Notes: a model not told the origin generated them from the sequence alone. Positions 20,569-32,492 are shown, counted from the first letter of the stretch. The stretch is 34,985 nucleotides of DNA from Poteriospumella lacustris (GCA_008000375.1 SMOI01000003.1:51692-86676); one strand, 5' to 3'. Program-made: numbers and translations.

Positions 20569-20938
20569 GTGGATGTCTACATGTTGGATAAGGAACAAAA
20601 CAGACTAGACGTACCATATTGGGGGGGGGGGGAGAGGGGGGAACCAGTGTCTGCATCTCACCGAGGATTCGTTAGGTATTACACAGTTTTGGAATGAAAA
20701 CAAAACTCGTTACTAGAAACCAATAGCGTAAAGAAAGACACACCGAACCATCAATCATCATTGTAGTGGAGTGCATAGGCTGACCTGTTCGATAAGAGAA
20801 AAGAGACACCAGCGAACGCTCCATAAAAAAAGAAAGAAAGAAAGCAAAGGAGGGAAGCAACACCAGCTGTACCGCCAGCCAGTGCCCAATTGAGGATGCA
20901 GATTCACCAGCAGAAACGTCATCTAACACCCGCTATGA

Positions 20939-23677
20939 CTATTTTCCTTCTTGGAAGAGAGCTGCGTTCAATGTTTTCCGAAGATTGAAATTCAATCGGG
21001 CTCGGACCAGTTCTTCCAAGGCGATGTCACTGTCAGATACAGAGCCATGAGACAGATGAGACAAGTCCATCGCATGTGGCTGTGATGGGTGATCGTCACC
21101 GTTCGTTCCACGCGCTGGGGTGGATCCTCGACGGGATTTGTTGGCAGAAGCTGTCGACAAATGACTGTGGTTCATCGCTGACTCAGACAGCGATTCGGCC
21201 ACCGACAGCAGCTTCGCTGAAGCCTTTTCAAGCCGCTCAGTCGCCTTGACGACTGACTTGGACACGGCCCGATACGTTTCCATATCGTCTTTGGCCGTCG
21301 CTTTGCTACGACCATGCGATGGTGATTCCGATGTCTTCGCCGTCGTTTTCTTCATCTTCTTCTTCTTGCGCAAGACCGTAGACGTAGGTGGTTCTCTCCG
21401 TGTTGCGGTTGGCTCTGAAGCCATGTTTCCACGATGAAACACAGAGACATTCTTCGCCAGGGGCACGCGAACTACAACCTTGGGGTCTTGATGGAAAGAA
21501 CTAGGTGGACGCCAAGGAGGAGATTTCGCACGGGATACATCCTGCTGACTTTTCGTCAATGAACCTCGCACGCGTACTCCATCCGCAGACGATGACCGTA
21601 ATCGCCGCTCCACTACACGTTCTTCCACCACAGGCTCCTCACCACCTCCACCGGACTTCTTCGACAAAATGTACCGAGGGATGTAACGATGATTACTGAG
21701 GATGTCCTTGTCCTTGATGTCGTACACCTCTTGCGTCTCTCGACTGTGGCGCCCGGCCATCAACGGAGAATTCGACCGATTTCGAATGGACGACAGCGGA
21801 AGCTTTTCGGCGGACGAATAGAGCATTGGTGCCGCAAGAGCGGTGCGTGGTCGAACGGAGTTTCGGGAAGGAGGACGCTCCATTTCAAAATGATCGGCCC
21901 AACCAGAAAAATCGGACTCGATCTCTGGTTGAGGCTGATGATGGCGTCGACTGGACGAAGGCGACGTTCGGTTTCTGGTCGCCGCCAATTGGTCACGAGA
22001 GGATGAGACAACAGGTGCATCGTTTCCCCACTCGTTATCGTTGATACGCGATGATGAAGCCACAGTGTATTCATGTTGTTCGTTCGTCGTTTCGTCGAGA
22101 TGTCCTCCCGCCGATGACGAACGCACGTCGGATTTGGAGAACGAAAACTTTCTGGGTTCGGTATAGGCCAGGACACTATACTCCTTGGCTTCTTCAAACA
22201 AAATCTTTTGTTCAATTTCTCGTTGTCGACGCGGCGAACGAGATACCATCGCACCGGCCGCAGTGACCGATCCCAATGTCGACACGCTCATGTGCGTTCG
22301 ATCAAATGGACTGGCATTGTCCACATGCTCTCCCTGCGGGGAAGTCACGCTGGAAATGAGATCACGTGTTTCTTCACATTGCAATCGCATCCAACTTTTC
22401 AACATCCATGACACCGTCGGCCCCAGCAAATTCAAACGCGCCAAGCCATTGTTTCCCAGATCATCCGACACTTGCATTTTCGCAAAGACGGACTTGTAGA
22501 GCTTCATTGCATTCTCCGAGTTTAAGCCAGGATTGTTACGGAGAAGAACAGCTTGAATGACTTGGTTTTGTTTCAAATTCTTGACGAAGGTATCCAAGCG
22601 CTCTTGTCTCAACCGATTCTCCGCCAAATTCAAGCCTACGAAGTCAACAAGGAAGGGGTTAGAGTCGTTCAGTATGTTAACAGCTAAAACCGGGGCGACA
22701 ACGTACCCAAAAGCCAATAATTTTTGCGCATAATGTCACAGAAATCATCCATCCCTTCGCCACAAAAACGATTGCCAAACAAGCTCAACGCCACCAAGCC
22801 GCGTGAGTAAACAAAGCCCGTTTCTTCTCGAATGCGCTGTTTATCATCCATATATGGATCCGTTCGTAAGGTTGCATTCCAGTAAAGTGCATCAGAGTTG
22901 CATTCTTGAGCCTGAAGTTGAAAAGATGGTGGTACAGTCGCCGTTAATTAACGAACAGAAATAGAGCACAGATGATTGTATTGGTGGTCATACCTTCAAG
23001 AAGCTGCAAATGTAGGGAAACGACTCGTCGGTCAAACCACAACACTCTAGTCCCAACACTTGTAATTGAAGTCTTCCCAAATACGGTGCCATAGCGTTAA
23101 GACCATTGTCGGATCCGATCTCACAATCTTTGAACATCAACCACCGTAACCCAACACAGTTTTCAGCCAATGCCTTGCACATTGAACCAGCCATCACGGG
23201 ACTGATTTCCACAGAATCAAAAGTTAAGGATTCTAAAGCATGGCAATGCTGAAGGAAATGAATCAGTTCTCTGAAGAATTTGGCACCATTGGAGTTCAGA
23301 GCAGAGTTGGTTCGTCTGCGGTTGACCTTGCTCCCAGATGTCTTGTTGATCTCGATACTGGTAACATACTTTAACGCCTATTATCAACAATTGGTTAAGA
23401 TGGCATCGTCATCCAACGTAAGTGTACGACTAGTCGCACCTGCTTCGTTCTCATGAACCGCACCAAGATCGGGATTTCCTCATCACTAACTTCAAAATCG
23501 GAAATAATAAAGCGACCTGACTCAAGCTCCTTGATTGTTTTCGCCGGAGGTACAATTTCGTATCGGCTATTCTCGCTACAATCATTGAACAAGCGTTGAA
23601 ATACCATGACACTGACATACACAACGGAACTAAGCTTACATATAATGCTTTTCGAGTAGCTTGGAAAGATTCGTCAT
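20939..23677 (-). CDS. Leucine-rich-repeat protein with disordered, helical C-terminus, five exons
   Basis: Exons on the minus strand: 23677-23640, 23575-23440, 23377-22994, 22911-22707 and 22635-20939; introns are 64, 62, 82 and 71 bp. The product is 819 aa. Residues about 55-300 hold roughly six ribonuclease-inhibitor-type leucine-rich repeats, for example GLRWLMFKDCEIGSDNGL, LQVLGLECCGLTDESF, GLVALSLFGNRFCGEGM and LLGLNLAENRLRQERL. Residues about 330-700 are Ser/Arg/Pro-rich and probably disordered, with a KKKKMKKT basic patch. Near the end, KATERLEKASAKLLSVAESL is an amphipathic helix, and another helix lies by the C-terminus. The layout recalls the centrosomal protein CEP78, but I see no residue-level signature that proves it. 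It is most likely a protein-interaction scaffold, possibly basal-body related. Confidence 0.85.
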
Positions 23678-24223
23678 TGGTGATCCCTCAGCCGGTTATG
23701 TTGCTCACTTCGGGTAATATTGACTTCGAGGACCTTTCGATTAACAAATGGACACTGTGTTGGGAAGTTGATGGTGCCGAAATCGTCACGCAAGTGAAAG
23801 ACTGGCGAAAAGCTTAACTGCCTGACGATGGCTGCCATTTTGGAAGCTATGCGACCGACACACACTACGAACCTGCACTTCTCAAGTGGATCTTCACTGG
23901 AGATTCGAGATTCGTGGTATTCGCACCGACTGACGTTATGTTGAGGAATCCGTGAATCCTCCTTCTGATGCGGACGCAGCGTCGGACACACATGGGACGC
24001 TATTGTTATCAACGACTAAACACCACATGATTTGTCCTATTGGTGACATGTATAAGTTGTCAAAAGGTAGTTTTTCTTTAACATGGAAACCTTACACTTG
24101 GACTGAGTTAAGTGAGTGGACACGGCGAGAACTACGACTCCCGCCCACAACAAAGATGCATCGTTTCTAATCTAATTTAACCGCAAGAAGCACAAAAGAT
24201 GCACAAAAAGCAACTTTTCTCCT
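23678..24223. other. Intergenic region upstream of the LRR gene
   Basis: 546 bp holding the LRR gene's promoter and 5' UTR and the 3' flank of the sulfotransferase gene. On the minus strand a 54-codon upstream ORF starts at 23838 and stops at 23674, its TGA overlapping the LRR start as ATGA. No protein family was recognised in any frame. Confidence 0.5.
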
Positions 24224-25651
24224 TTATTTTTCAGGAGTAGATGCGGTGACAGTATTAGGTCGTTTGACGATCACCTTGTGCATCAGCTCCAGCACGGGCT
24301 GGTAGAGACGCTGCACATCAGGGTGCTTCTTCAGGAAATCGCCCATTTGCTTCGATGTCCAACGAACCACTTCAGTGCCGTCCTTTTTCGAAGCCGAAGA
24401 AGAATCTCCACTGGTGACATGATTGATAATTGGGTTGCTCATGCTCCAACGATATACCGGAGAATTATTCAAGTCGAAGAACTGCAGATCGTCATGCAGC
24501 GTCATCATCACATCGGACGGAATAATATCCTTCAAATGCCGTAAAATCACCCAAGTGCCTTCGTGGTAGTTAGCCGTCAAGTAGTCCAAATCGATATTCA
24601 AAGTACGAGAGTCATCGGCCGTTTGATTCACTAAAACAGCCATGCGCAGGTTCTCATAATAATCCAGGGCAGCTTCGACAAGAAGCCCTTTATCTTCTGG
24701 TTGTGTCTGCAGTGTGTTTTGAAGAGACGTGTTCATTTTTCCTAAATGCTCACAGATATACTGGTATTCAAACGGCGAGCGATAGGTCAAAGACTTGTCT
24801 CCGTAGGAGAGCTGAGAGGAGAATCCTGCCGTCGACAACGATGGCGATGTTTCGTGCTCCCGGCGACAACACGTTTGACATAAATGAGTTCCACGGCAAT
24901 ATTCAAAGACATCATCTTTGTTCGGACTGGTCGATGGTGACGTAGAAGCCGCCTTCACAAGGCGCTGAGAGTACGTACACAAATTAGAAAACAGAGTTGG
25001 TTTCTGAGTCCATACTTCGGTTCCATCATAGTGATATTTGAATCCTGAGACGATCTTCTTGAATGGATGGCGATAAAAATGAATAAAGTAGTAGTTGGTG
25101 ATATTGAGCTCCCGAGGATGCCAGATCCATTGATTGTGACCAAGTGCATCGACTGGCTCATGGACAATCGCATCGGACACAGCGTGGACGGAATCGCGAG
25201 TAACATGGAACAAACAGCACCATCCCATTTTTGCACAAACTCGAGAGAATAACTTCTTGGCCAAAAATGTTCCAGTTTTATGATGGGTGCCCCAGATGAT
25301 CACGGGTCTATCAGGAGGACGATGAAGATTTGCCAATTCCGTATTTGTAGCAGTTTCTTTCTCGAAGTGAATATTGAATTGACTTGGCCTGTTGGCATAG
25401 CTACTTGGCCAAACAGGTACGTCCAAAATCTTGCCGTCCCAATTCTGCAGGGGATTCGTACAGCGCGAAAAAATGATCATGTCGATCTCCGGAAACAAAC
25501 TGCGAACGTAGAACATCACAACAAAGAACAAATAAATTCCAACGCAAAGTAGCGATCCATAAATCAATCGAGTTCGAGCGACAATTCGCCCCCTTTGATT
25601 CAGTCCGAAGAAGTTCATGAATCGAACTGGCAGCTGTTCCACGACCTTCAT
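24224..25651 (-). CDS. Type II membrane (Golgi-type) sulfotransferase
   Basis: Single-exon frame of 475 aa. A short basic cytosolic tail (RGRIVARTR) precedes one hydrophobic segment at about 29-51, as in Golgi type II enzymes. The PAPS 5'-phosphosulfate loop is visible as WGTHHKTGTFLAKKLF (residues 120-135, Lys125). The 3'-phosphate loop is FYRHPFKKIVSGF (192-204, Arg194 and Ser202). The family transfers sulfate from PAPS to carbohydrates or tyrosines in the Golgi lumen; the acceptor cannot be told here. A Cys-rich patch, CRGTHLCQTCC, in the middle may form disulfides. The stop codon lies inside an AATAAA (minus strand, 24223-24228), so the poly(A) signal may overlap the end of the coding region, or this may be chance. 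Confidence 0.85.
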   Translation of the reverse strand: MKVVEQLPVRFMNFFGLNQRGRIVARTRLIYGSLLCVGIYLFFVVMFYVRSLFPEIDMIIFSRCTNPLQNWDGKILDVPVWPSSYANRPSQFNIHFEKETATNTELANLHRPPDRPVIIWGTHHKTGTFLAKKLFSRVCAKMGWCCLFHVTRDSVHAVSDAIVHEPVDALGHNQWIWHPRELNITNYYFIHFYRHPFKKIVSGFKYHYDGTEVWTQKPTLFSNLCTYSQRLVKAASTSPSTSPNKDDVFEYCRGTHLCQTCCRREHETSPSLSTAGFSSQLSYGDKSLTYRSPFEYQYICEHLGKMNTSLQNTLQTQPEDKGLLVEAALDYYENLRMAVLVNQTADDSRTLNIDLDYLTANYHEGTWVILRHLKDIIPSDVMMTLHDDLQFFDLNNSPVYRWSMSNPIINHVTSGDSSSASKKDGTEVVRWTSKQMGDFLKKHPDVQRLYQPVLELMHKVIVKRPNTVTASTPEK

Positions 25652-26246
25652 TTTTCTCGTGGCGTCGACAACAATCTAAAATGAACGAATCTTGGGAAAA
25701 GATCTATGGCAGTTGTTGCTTGGAAACTGAGGTACACGGATATCGGGGTGTCCGAAATGACTATGTTTTCTTCTCAGCGACCGATTCTTTGCACGAATCT
25801 TCTTCATTTTGCGCCTCGTCTCCAGTGGTCTCCAACAACGACGATGGACGACGACGCCGACGATGTTCTTTCCGATCATGACGACGTGCACACGAGAGGC
25901 CGAGAGGCGAGAGGCTGCCGCTGGCTTAGAAAACGCGTACAAAATATATCCTTTGTAATCGACTAGTTGACATCGATAGAAGACAAATAATGAACACCCG
26001 ATCTTTGTCTCCTTTTCTTTGATTTTCATCCGTTACCGGTAAGTTCAGTTTGAAAAAAATGTGTCGTATGAAGTGGATAATTCCCATAATAAAGCAAGGC
26101 GAGGAAATAAAACAGACTATGAGGCCCAGCACGAGAACACCCATTGTGTGGACACCAGACAGGTACATTACGTCAAAGCAACAAAATATCGATCGCACAT
26201 AGAAATGCACATATAAGAAAAGAAAGAAAAAGGCCAAATCAAAATT
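25652..26246. other. Intergenic region between sulfotransferase and IPP isomerase
   Basis: 595 bp between two minus-strand genes. The right part is AT-rich (26040-26245) and fits a 3' UTR of the isomerase. The left part, near 25840-25890, has GACGACGATG-type triplets and should hold the sulfotransferase promoter. Short frames on both strands lack conserved features. Confidence 0.45.
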
Positions 26247-27140
26247 TCATGTAGAGAGCACGGCAACGTTATTCCAATCAGAGTGTAATTGATTTAGGTC
26301 TCTGCCAGAAGACGTCGGTGGACAAATCTCATTGAGATTAGACCACCAGTCAAAAAGAAAGGCTTTCGCAATGGCGTGAAACCACGGGCTCCATTTAAAT
26401 CGATCATTAACAAGCATTTGGCGTAATTCATCCATATCAACAAAGCGAGTGTCTTGAACTTCTTCGGGTCGCGGGCTGAGAGAAAACCCGCGTGACGTAT
26501 TGCATCGCAGAAAAAGAATGTAATCAATCTCCGCCTCTCCATAGAAAAAGCTCTTCCCATCTACGACATGTTCGCTGGCTTTGTCAACGGAGGCATACTG
26601 AACACGCGTCAAAAATTTGAAGTCGGAATCTTGGACAGTGTCGAGCTGCAAGCCGAGCTCGTGGTCAAGTTTCCGCCGAGCAGCACGAATAGTTCCAGGA
26701 ACTTTTCCCTTTCGAATATTCTTTTCGTCGTCGATTTCGCAACGATCTGTGGAAAAGAGTTGGTGAGAGCAGCAAGTATTTGTCCACACATTAGGAAAGG
26801 TCAACTTGTCTGATGCTCGTTGTTGCAATAGCATCTTTCCTGATTGATCGAAGAGAAAGACAGAAAATGCACGATGGAGTTTGGGCATTACTTCAATGCC
26901 TGCGACCCTGTGACACGCCAGCTTCGTATCATACCCTTGAACTTCATCCACGTTGTTCACAACGATGCAGTTATCAGATTCCATGAGGACTTGCTGGTCA
27001 TACACAGACTTGTTCCATTGGAAAACTTTCGAGTTGATCGGCTTCATTAATCTCGAAAGCACATAATCTCTAAGGCACCAAGTGCATGCTGCTTGCATCA
27101 TCAACAATGATAGTATCAATTGCGGGCTGATTGACGCCAT
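26247..27140 (-). CDS. IDI1: Isopentenyl-diphosphate delta-isomerase, type I
   Basis: Single-exon frame of 297 aa. It interconverts IPP and DMAPP for isoprenoid synthesis. Family marks: HRAFSVFLF, then TFPNVWTNTCCSHQL carrying the catalytic Cys (Cys124 by alignment, Cys123 beside it), then FFYGEAEIDYILF carrying the metal and catalytic acids Glu202 and Glu204. The degenerate Nudix-like segment GTIRAARRKLDHELGL is at 149-164. The C-terminal WSPWFHAIAKAFLFDWW resembles eukaryotic IDI1. The first 40 residues extend beyond the usual core, and residues 6-22 are hydrophobic (QLILSLLMMQAACTWC), suggesting a signal or organelle-targeting leader. A second Met at 32 could give a cytosolic form. The gene is divergent from NRDE2. 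Confidence 0.95.
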   Translation of the reverse strand: MASISPQLILSLLMMQAACTWCLRDYVLSRLMKPINSKVFQWNKSVYDQQVLMESDNCIVVNNVDEVQGYDTKLACHRVAGIEVMPKLHRAFSVFLFDQSGKMLLQQRASDKLTFPNVWTNTCCSHQLFSTDRCEIDDEKNIRKGKVPGTIRAARRKLDHELGLQLDTVQDSDFKFLTRVQYASVDKASEHVVDGKSFFYGEAEIDYILFLRCNTSRGFSLSPRPEEVQDTRFVDMDELRQMLVNDRFKWSPWFHAIAKAFLFDWWSNLNEICPPTSSGRDLNQLHSDWNNVAVLST

Positions 27141-27525
27141 GATTATTCTTTTCAGCGTTCACACTATGCTATAACCAATATTTCAACGCTCGGCAATAAT
27201 TATTTCCCACTCACATAAGTATCGACCACGTGCATGTCAGGTTAATAAATGATCAACAACATGATTTTAAGGAGTCGAATCATGCAAGACTGCTGCAAGA
27301 CCGGCGGGTGCGAGGAGGAACGGAGCAACGTCATCATCATCATACTGCTGACGACACAAGATGACGACGACCATGACGATGATGATGTCGATGGTCGACA
27401 TCCCAAATCAATCATCAATGTGAGATTCATTGCAACAATCGATGATAAGGAAGTCGAGATGCACTGAGAATTGTTTCTTTTACCTTGTACATAGTCGATG
27501 TCTATATTTCTATATAAGTTGAGGA
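27141..27525. promoter_or_regulatory. Divergent intergenic region between IDI1 and NRDE2
   Basis: 385 bp between opposing start codons. It holds a GAC/GAT triplet-rich patch (27352-27392) and TATA-like CTATATTTCTATATAAG at 27502-27517, which ends only 8 bp before the NRDE2 ATG. That makes it unlikely to be the NRDE2 TATA box unless the leader is extremely short. No gene was seen. Confidence 0.4.
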
Positions 27526-30500
27526 ATGTCGTGGCTTCAAGTGGGAAAGTCCTTTCAAGAAGCGAATGCAACCAGTTTGACCATTGTTGGTGATACTAAT
27601 GGCAACGTCGACGCTCGCCCTTCCAAGCGATTGAGAGAAGAAAAACACGTTGATGAATTCGATAGCTCTTCAAGTAGTGATGATGAGCCTGTGGGACCAA
27701 TGCTCGAATTCAGAGCCCAACCCAGGATGGCCAAGTCGGTTCTGGAGTTGACCTGGTCAGTCGATCGACGTGGAAACAGGTCAAGTTTCCATTTCTCAGC
27801 TAAGCGGGACAAAAACGAGAAAGGATACAATTCAAATGATTCAGTCTCTTCACAAAAATCCGGATCGCGCTCCAAGAAACGGCGAAAGATCTATTCGGAA
27901 ACCCGATCGAATCAACTCCCTTGCGAAGACTCTCGCGAAATATTTGACAAACAGTGGCGATATTTTGGGAAACATGGAAGAAACACGTTGCTTTCATTGT
28001 CTTCTCATCGCCTCAAACTCCGAAATCGTTCGCAAACTGGCGAGAAGGTAGTGGAGTCACCCAAAGCATTTTTGGTTGCTCCTCAGACCGAGCATTTGGT
28101 TCCAATACTGGACATGAAAGAAAATCCCGACTTGTTCCAAATTGGAGTCGATCCGAAGTGCGTCACTTCACTCCAAATGGAAATTATGGACGAAATTCGG
28201 CATTGGGCATCGTTATTCGCGGAAATGCGATCGATGAGCCAAACCAGCGAATCGACCTTTCAATGGCCGTTGGTGTCTGATGCTCTGCATTCTCTTCAAG
28301 CCATTGTTCATTCCTTGCATCATATTGCATCTGGAGAATTTTCTACGCTGTCACCGCCCTACATCGGAATCGGCTCGAAAGTTCGCTTGAATCAGTTCGA
28401 TCGCGCCCTGACCGAGAAAATGGTCGAGCTACTGAAGCAACGGTGGGCACATTACCAAACTCTTGAGGGTGAACGCATCATAGCGGGTGATAGCCTACTT
28501 AGTGACATTGCCATGTCCCTTTTGCATCAAGAAATACACCTTCATTCGTCACATGAATTCGATTTACGTCTGCAGACGCTGCTGCAAGAGCTTCCGTGGT
28601 CGTGGTCATTGCACGACTTACGTCGACGGTGTCTGCGCAACAGCTATTCATCCAGTTCTTTCAAGTCGATTCGTGACTTCGAGACACAGTTTTGGGCCAA
28701 TCTTCAAGCGGTGATCAAGAATCGATCCGCCGCAAGGAAATTGCTCCACGACCTCACCGCTGCACCACTCACCCACGAAGATCCCGAAGAAGAGCTACTA
28801 CGAAGTGTGGACGTACAGCGCAAACGAATTGAATATGTGGCCCATTTTGACCGTCTCTTGCATGGAATGGGTTACGAAGAGCATGTCGTGGGTCATTTCC
28901 AAGCATTGATGATGATTCATTTGAAAGAAATAGAAGTACCCGGTGCGGCCTTTGTCGTACGTGAGATTCTGCAGAACTGGGAAGGGGAGATCGATCTACG
29001 TCTTGGGGAAGTCTCTTCCGGTATGCATACGGCGTCCATGGATCCGTTATTTTCGTCATCGATTGACTACGTATCGTTGATACGCTTGAAGACGTTCCCC
29101 TCGCAGTCGCTGGTGCTGCCAAGGACTGTCTCGTATGGGCCAGCCCCACCAGAACCTGCCGTCGAAGAGCCACCAACTCCTGCACCGCTTCAGGGGGCAT
29201 CCTCGAACAACTCCCACTTCAACGAAAATGAAGTGGTGGATGGCAAAGTACTGGTCTACTCTCGTGTTCACGGGTACAAAATCTGGATTCCCACAAACGC
29301 TGCTGCCGAGGACACGACCGAGATTTATCGTCGAGTCTTATCGACGGTTGAGCGCGACATTGACCTTCCCACCATGAAAGAGCCAACCAAAATGACACAA
29401 CCGTTGGCTTCTACTCGTGATTCAATGCATAAGCTCCCTCCCATTCAACGGCTTGTCTATCCAGATGCTGAACGGCCTTCGGACGCGTCGTTATCTTATC
29501 AACCGTTTCTCATTCGCGATTTGATACGATCCAAAGTCGAGTATCTACCATTACGTGCTCTAGGCTTGTCCTCAACGACCGAAGGCAATGATGCGGATGA
29601 AGCAGCGGCGATGCGAGCGATGGAGGAAGCAGAAAAGTTCCCGGAACGTGTCGTCTTTTCGGAGGATTTGAAGCCGTTGATGTTTTGGATTCGAGATGCC
29701 CCCACAGCAGCATCGTCGTCGACTTGGCCTGCCACCATGGTCTCACCTGACTTGTCATCTGGGATATTCGCATTGCCGATGCTATTGATTCAATTGGGAC
29801 CCACTGCCTTGGGACTTCATATGGTCTCGTCGATGCACTACACAACGGTGGAAGAGGAACTGTTGGCGCTCGAACCAACCATGATGGAACCTACGTTACC
29901 GACATTTTCCATTCTGCATCATTTACTGTCTATCACTGACGACGTTCCACAGCAGCAACAACACCTTTGGCATGGATTCTTACACCATATGGATCATCAG
30001 CGGTCCTTACGGTACCCAGGATTCATCAGTCACGAGGTGTTGTCGTCGCATCGTCTCAAGGGCATCCTAAGGTCCCGAACGGGGGCCGCGGCAGCGACAG
30101 CTTGTTTGCTACCCACCAGTCGCCTGGAATTCGCCATTCAAGTGATAGACCAGCTGATCCATCGGTTGGTAGCGTTTATCCGTCTACCAACAACGAATCA
30201 GTACAGTACATCGAGTCGACAATGGTTAGCTACGATGGTGACACAGCTGCGTCGTTGGTTGTTGCATTTGTTCTTCACCCAATGCCGCATCGACTGTGAT
30301 GTGCTGGTGGAGGGGCAACAGTCGTCTTCATCGTCGTCGTCGCCATTCGCATCGTCCTCCGTGCAGCAGGAGCAGCAGCTGAGCTTGATCGAGGGATGTC
30401 GGCAACGTTGTCGTGCGGTGTTGGAGAGTACGGTGGATACTACGACTACTACTACGACGGTCTCATGTCCAGCGGGTGATTTGACCTTGTGGGCCTTCTA

Positions 30501-32492
30501 TTTGAGCATTGAGCAGCGATTGTTGGATATGCAGACACCCGAAGTCGATGTGATGGTGCGATATCTGCCACTGTGGAAGGTACGTTCTTAGGATGTGACG
30601 GGCTCAGGTTGTGTGCGGTGTTGATGACCTTGAAACGTGTTTCTGACGGTGTAGATGGCGGATAAACTCATCAGGGCCATCGATACGTCCTCGTCGCCGT
30701 CGAGGATAATGGCGCATTCGCAGGAGCGCTTCCCCGCTGGAGAAATGACGTTGTATGCGACCATAGCCATGATTCTTGTCCACGTCGCGGTGAAACACCC
30801 GACGGTGCAGTCCCTGTATGTGGCCACGGCGCGTGATTTTCTCGTCCAGCGGGCGTGGTGCCGATGGAATCGCGAGCAGACAACGAATGCGACGACTATT
30901 GCATCGGTCCTGAAGGCGCTGCAGGTGTCTCCGGACACTGCTGGAAAAGCCTCCAAGAAGAAAGCAAACAACAAAGCCGAGGTGTTTGTGTCGAATCCGA
31001 TGATGGAACAGGAAGCCATCCTGCTATGGCAACAAGCGTCACAGGTAGGATGGTACATTGTTCTCGTGTTGCAAGTGTACTGTATTCAATTCATCGTCGT
31101 TGACGTTGTTGCTTGCTAATGTGACTACTACGGATAGACATCCCTGAAGGAGTGGTTCGAACAAGCGCCGACTGCATCGGTGAAGCCCACGTTACACGAC
31201 GAACCGGTACGAAACAGCCATCCCCCTCTTCTTTTTTTCTTCTTACTGCTAACGCATCTCATCATCACGACCGACTTTTTCCTCGTTCACCTAAATCACG
31301 ACAGGAACTGGTGGATGTGCTGCGATGCACGTCACTACTGGAGTTGCTGCTGATGCTTCGTACCCAGGGAGGTGCACAGAACAGCACCACCGCGTACTAT
31401 TGCTGCGGTGATTCCTCTGCAACTCTTTCACGAGCGATCACGGAGGTCACCGCTTCGTGGAAACCCTCGACGACGAAGCCCACTGTAGAAGACCACCGCC
31501 GAGAGTTACTTGTCCGTGCCTTGCATCTGGATCGTGCCGAACAGACGACGCTCTTTGCGTTGTTAACATCGCCGAACACGACCGTTGATGCGGCGGTCCC
31601 GCTCCTGGAGCAACAACAACGACACGAGTATCCCCTGATGGATCTTCTGTGTGCACGGACCTTGGAGATATTGACGGTGATACCCCAAGATGCCTTGGTA
31701 CTGGGCAGTGGTCTCTATTGGCAGTACATTGGACAAGGAAAAGGATGTCTTCACCCCAATGGTGTCCACAATGGATACCGCGCCATGCGTCAGTATTGGC
31801 GGGATGTCCATGCCACCCGTTCCCTGGGTCCGTATGTCCAGGAACGGGATCCACACGCGTCGATGGCGTTTCTACGTACCGTGGGGTATCATGGAAACAA
31901 GTTGTCCCTGCGGGAACGTGCGTTTGAACTCGGTTTGGAACTCTTACGCCACCGTCATGTCCTGCACCAGACTCTCACGGCCCTTCACACGACAAACAGC
32001 ACAGAGACGCGCCGTACCAGTGCATCATCATCAACGGTGCTGCCTGATTGGCGAACGTTTTTCACCGACATCATTCCCCATTATCGATTCATGTACGAGA
32101 CACCCTCATACGATGCGGGGATCCAACGACAACCAGTCTTGAAGCTAGTCGTACCCGCGGTCATCGAAAGCCTTCAACGGGTAGGAACGATCTTAGAGCA
32201 AGTCGTCTCGTGGCCACGCTCGAGTGATGTTCCCTGGGTATGGCGGCTGTACAGTCATTTGTACTTGTCGGTGGGCGACGTCGAGACCGCCAAGAAGGTA
32301 GGACTGCGCGCCCTGGCGAAATGTGGTTGGTGCAAGGCCATGTACGTCGATATGCTGGGTGCATTCTCGGCCCGACCTGCTGCTGCGGAGGAGGAGAAGG
32401 AAGTGGAGAAGGAGGATACCAAGAAGCGCGACGAGGAACTGGCGGCCATCGCCCGTATGATGCAATCGCAGGGTATCTTTCTGCGCGCCTAG
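27526..32492 (+). CDS. NRDE2: NRDE2 family nuclear RNA-surveillance protein, four exons
   Basis: Exons 27526-30579, 30655-31044, 31138-31206 and 31305-32492; introns are 75, 93 and 98 bp. The product is 1,566 aa, longer than human NRDE2 (about 1,160). The N-terminus is acidic/Ser-rich with an SSSSSDDEP patch and KKRRK basic signals. A QWRYFGKHGRN segment comes next. From about residue 430 the sequence FDRLLHGMGYEEHVVGHFQAL matches the NRDE2 helical-repeat core (family pattern FLRxxGxxExAVxLFQAxxxF). Near the end, VGLRALAKCGWCKAMYVD followed by an acidic spacer and a terminal helix matches the family's C-terminal HAT-like repeats. Known NRDE2 proteins bind the exosome helicase MTR4 and act in nuclear RNA surveillance and splicing. 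Poly-Gln, poly-Ser and poly-Thr inserts explain part of the extra length. Confidence 0.85.

Larger units (their letters stand above)
20091..20938. other. 848-bp intergenic region upstream of PAK
   Basis: This is the PAK promoter and the 3' flank of the LRR gene. It contains a GCGCAGCGGCG tandem cluster (about 20395-20450), a CCCATGTC-type tandem cluster (20519-20568), a run of twelve G (20621-20632) followed by GA/G, and a GAAA run (20825-20850). The short open frames here show no conserved content. Confidence 0.6.

Noticed and set aside
23952-24170. 72-codon plus-strand frame between the LRR and sulfotransferase genes
   Set aside because: No domain, no splice partners and no conserved content; probably chance.
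26568-26813. 81-codon plus-strand frame inside the IPP isomerase gene
   Set aside because: It lies opposite the conserved catalytic region of IDI1 and has no domain of its own.
27502-27517. TATA box for NRDE2
   Set aside because: It ends 8 bp before the start codon, too close for a normal transcription start and leader.
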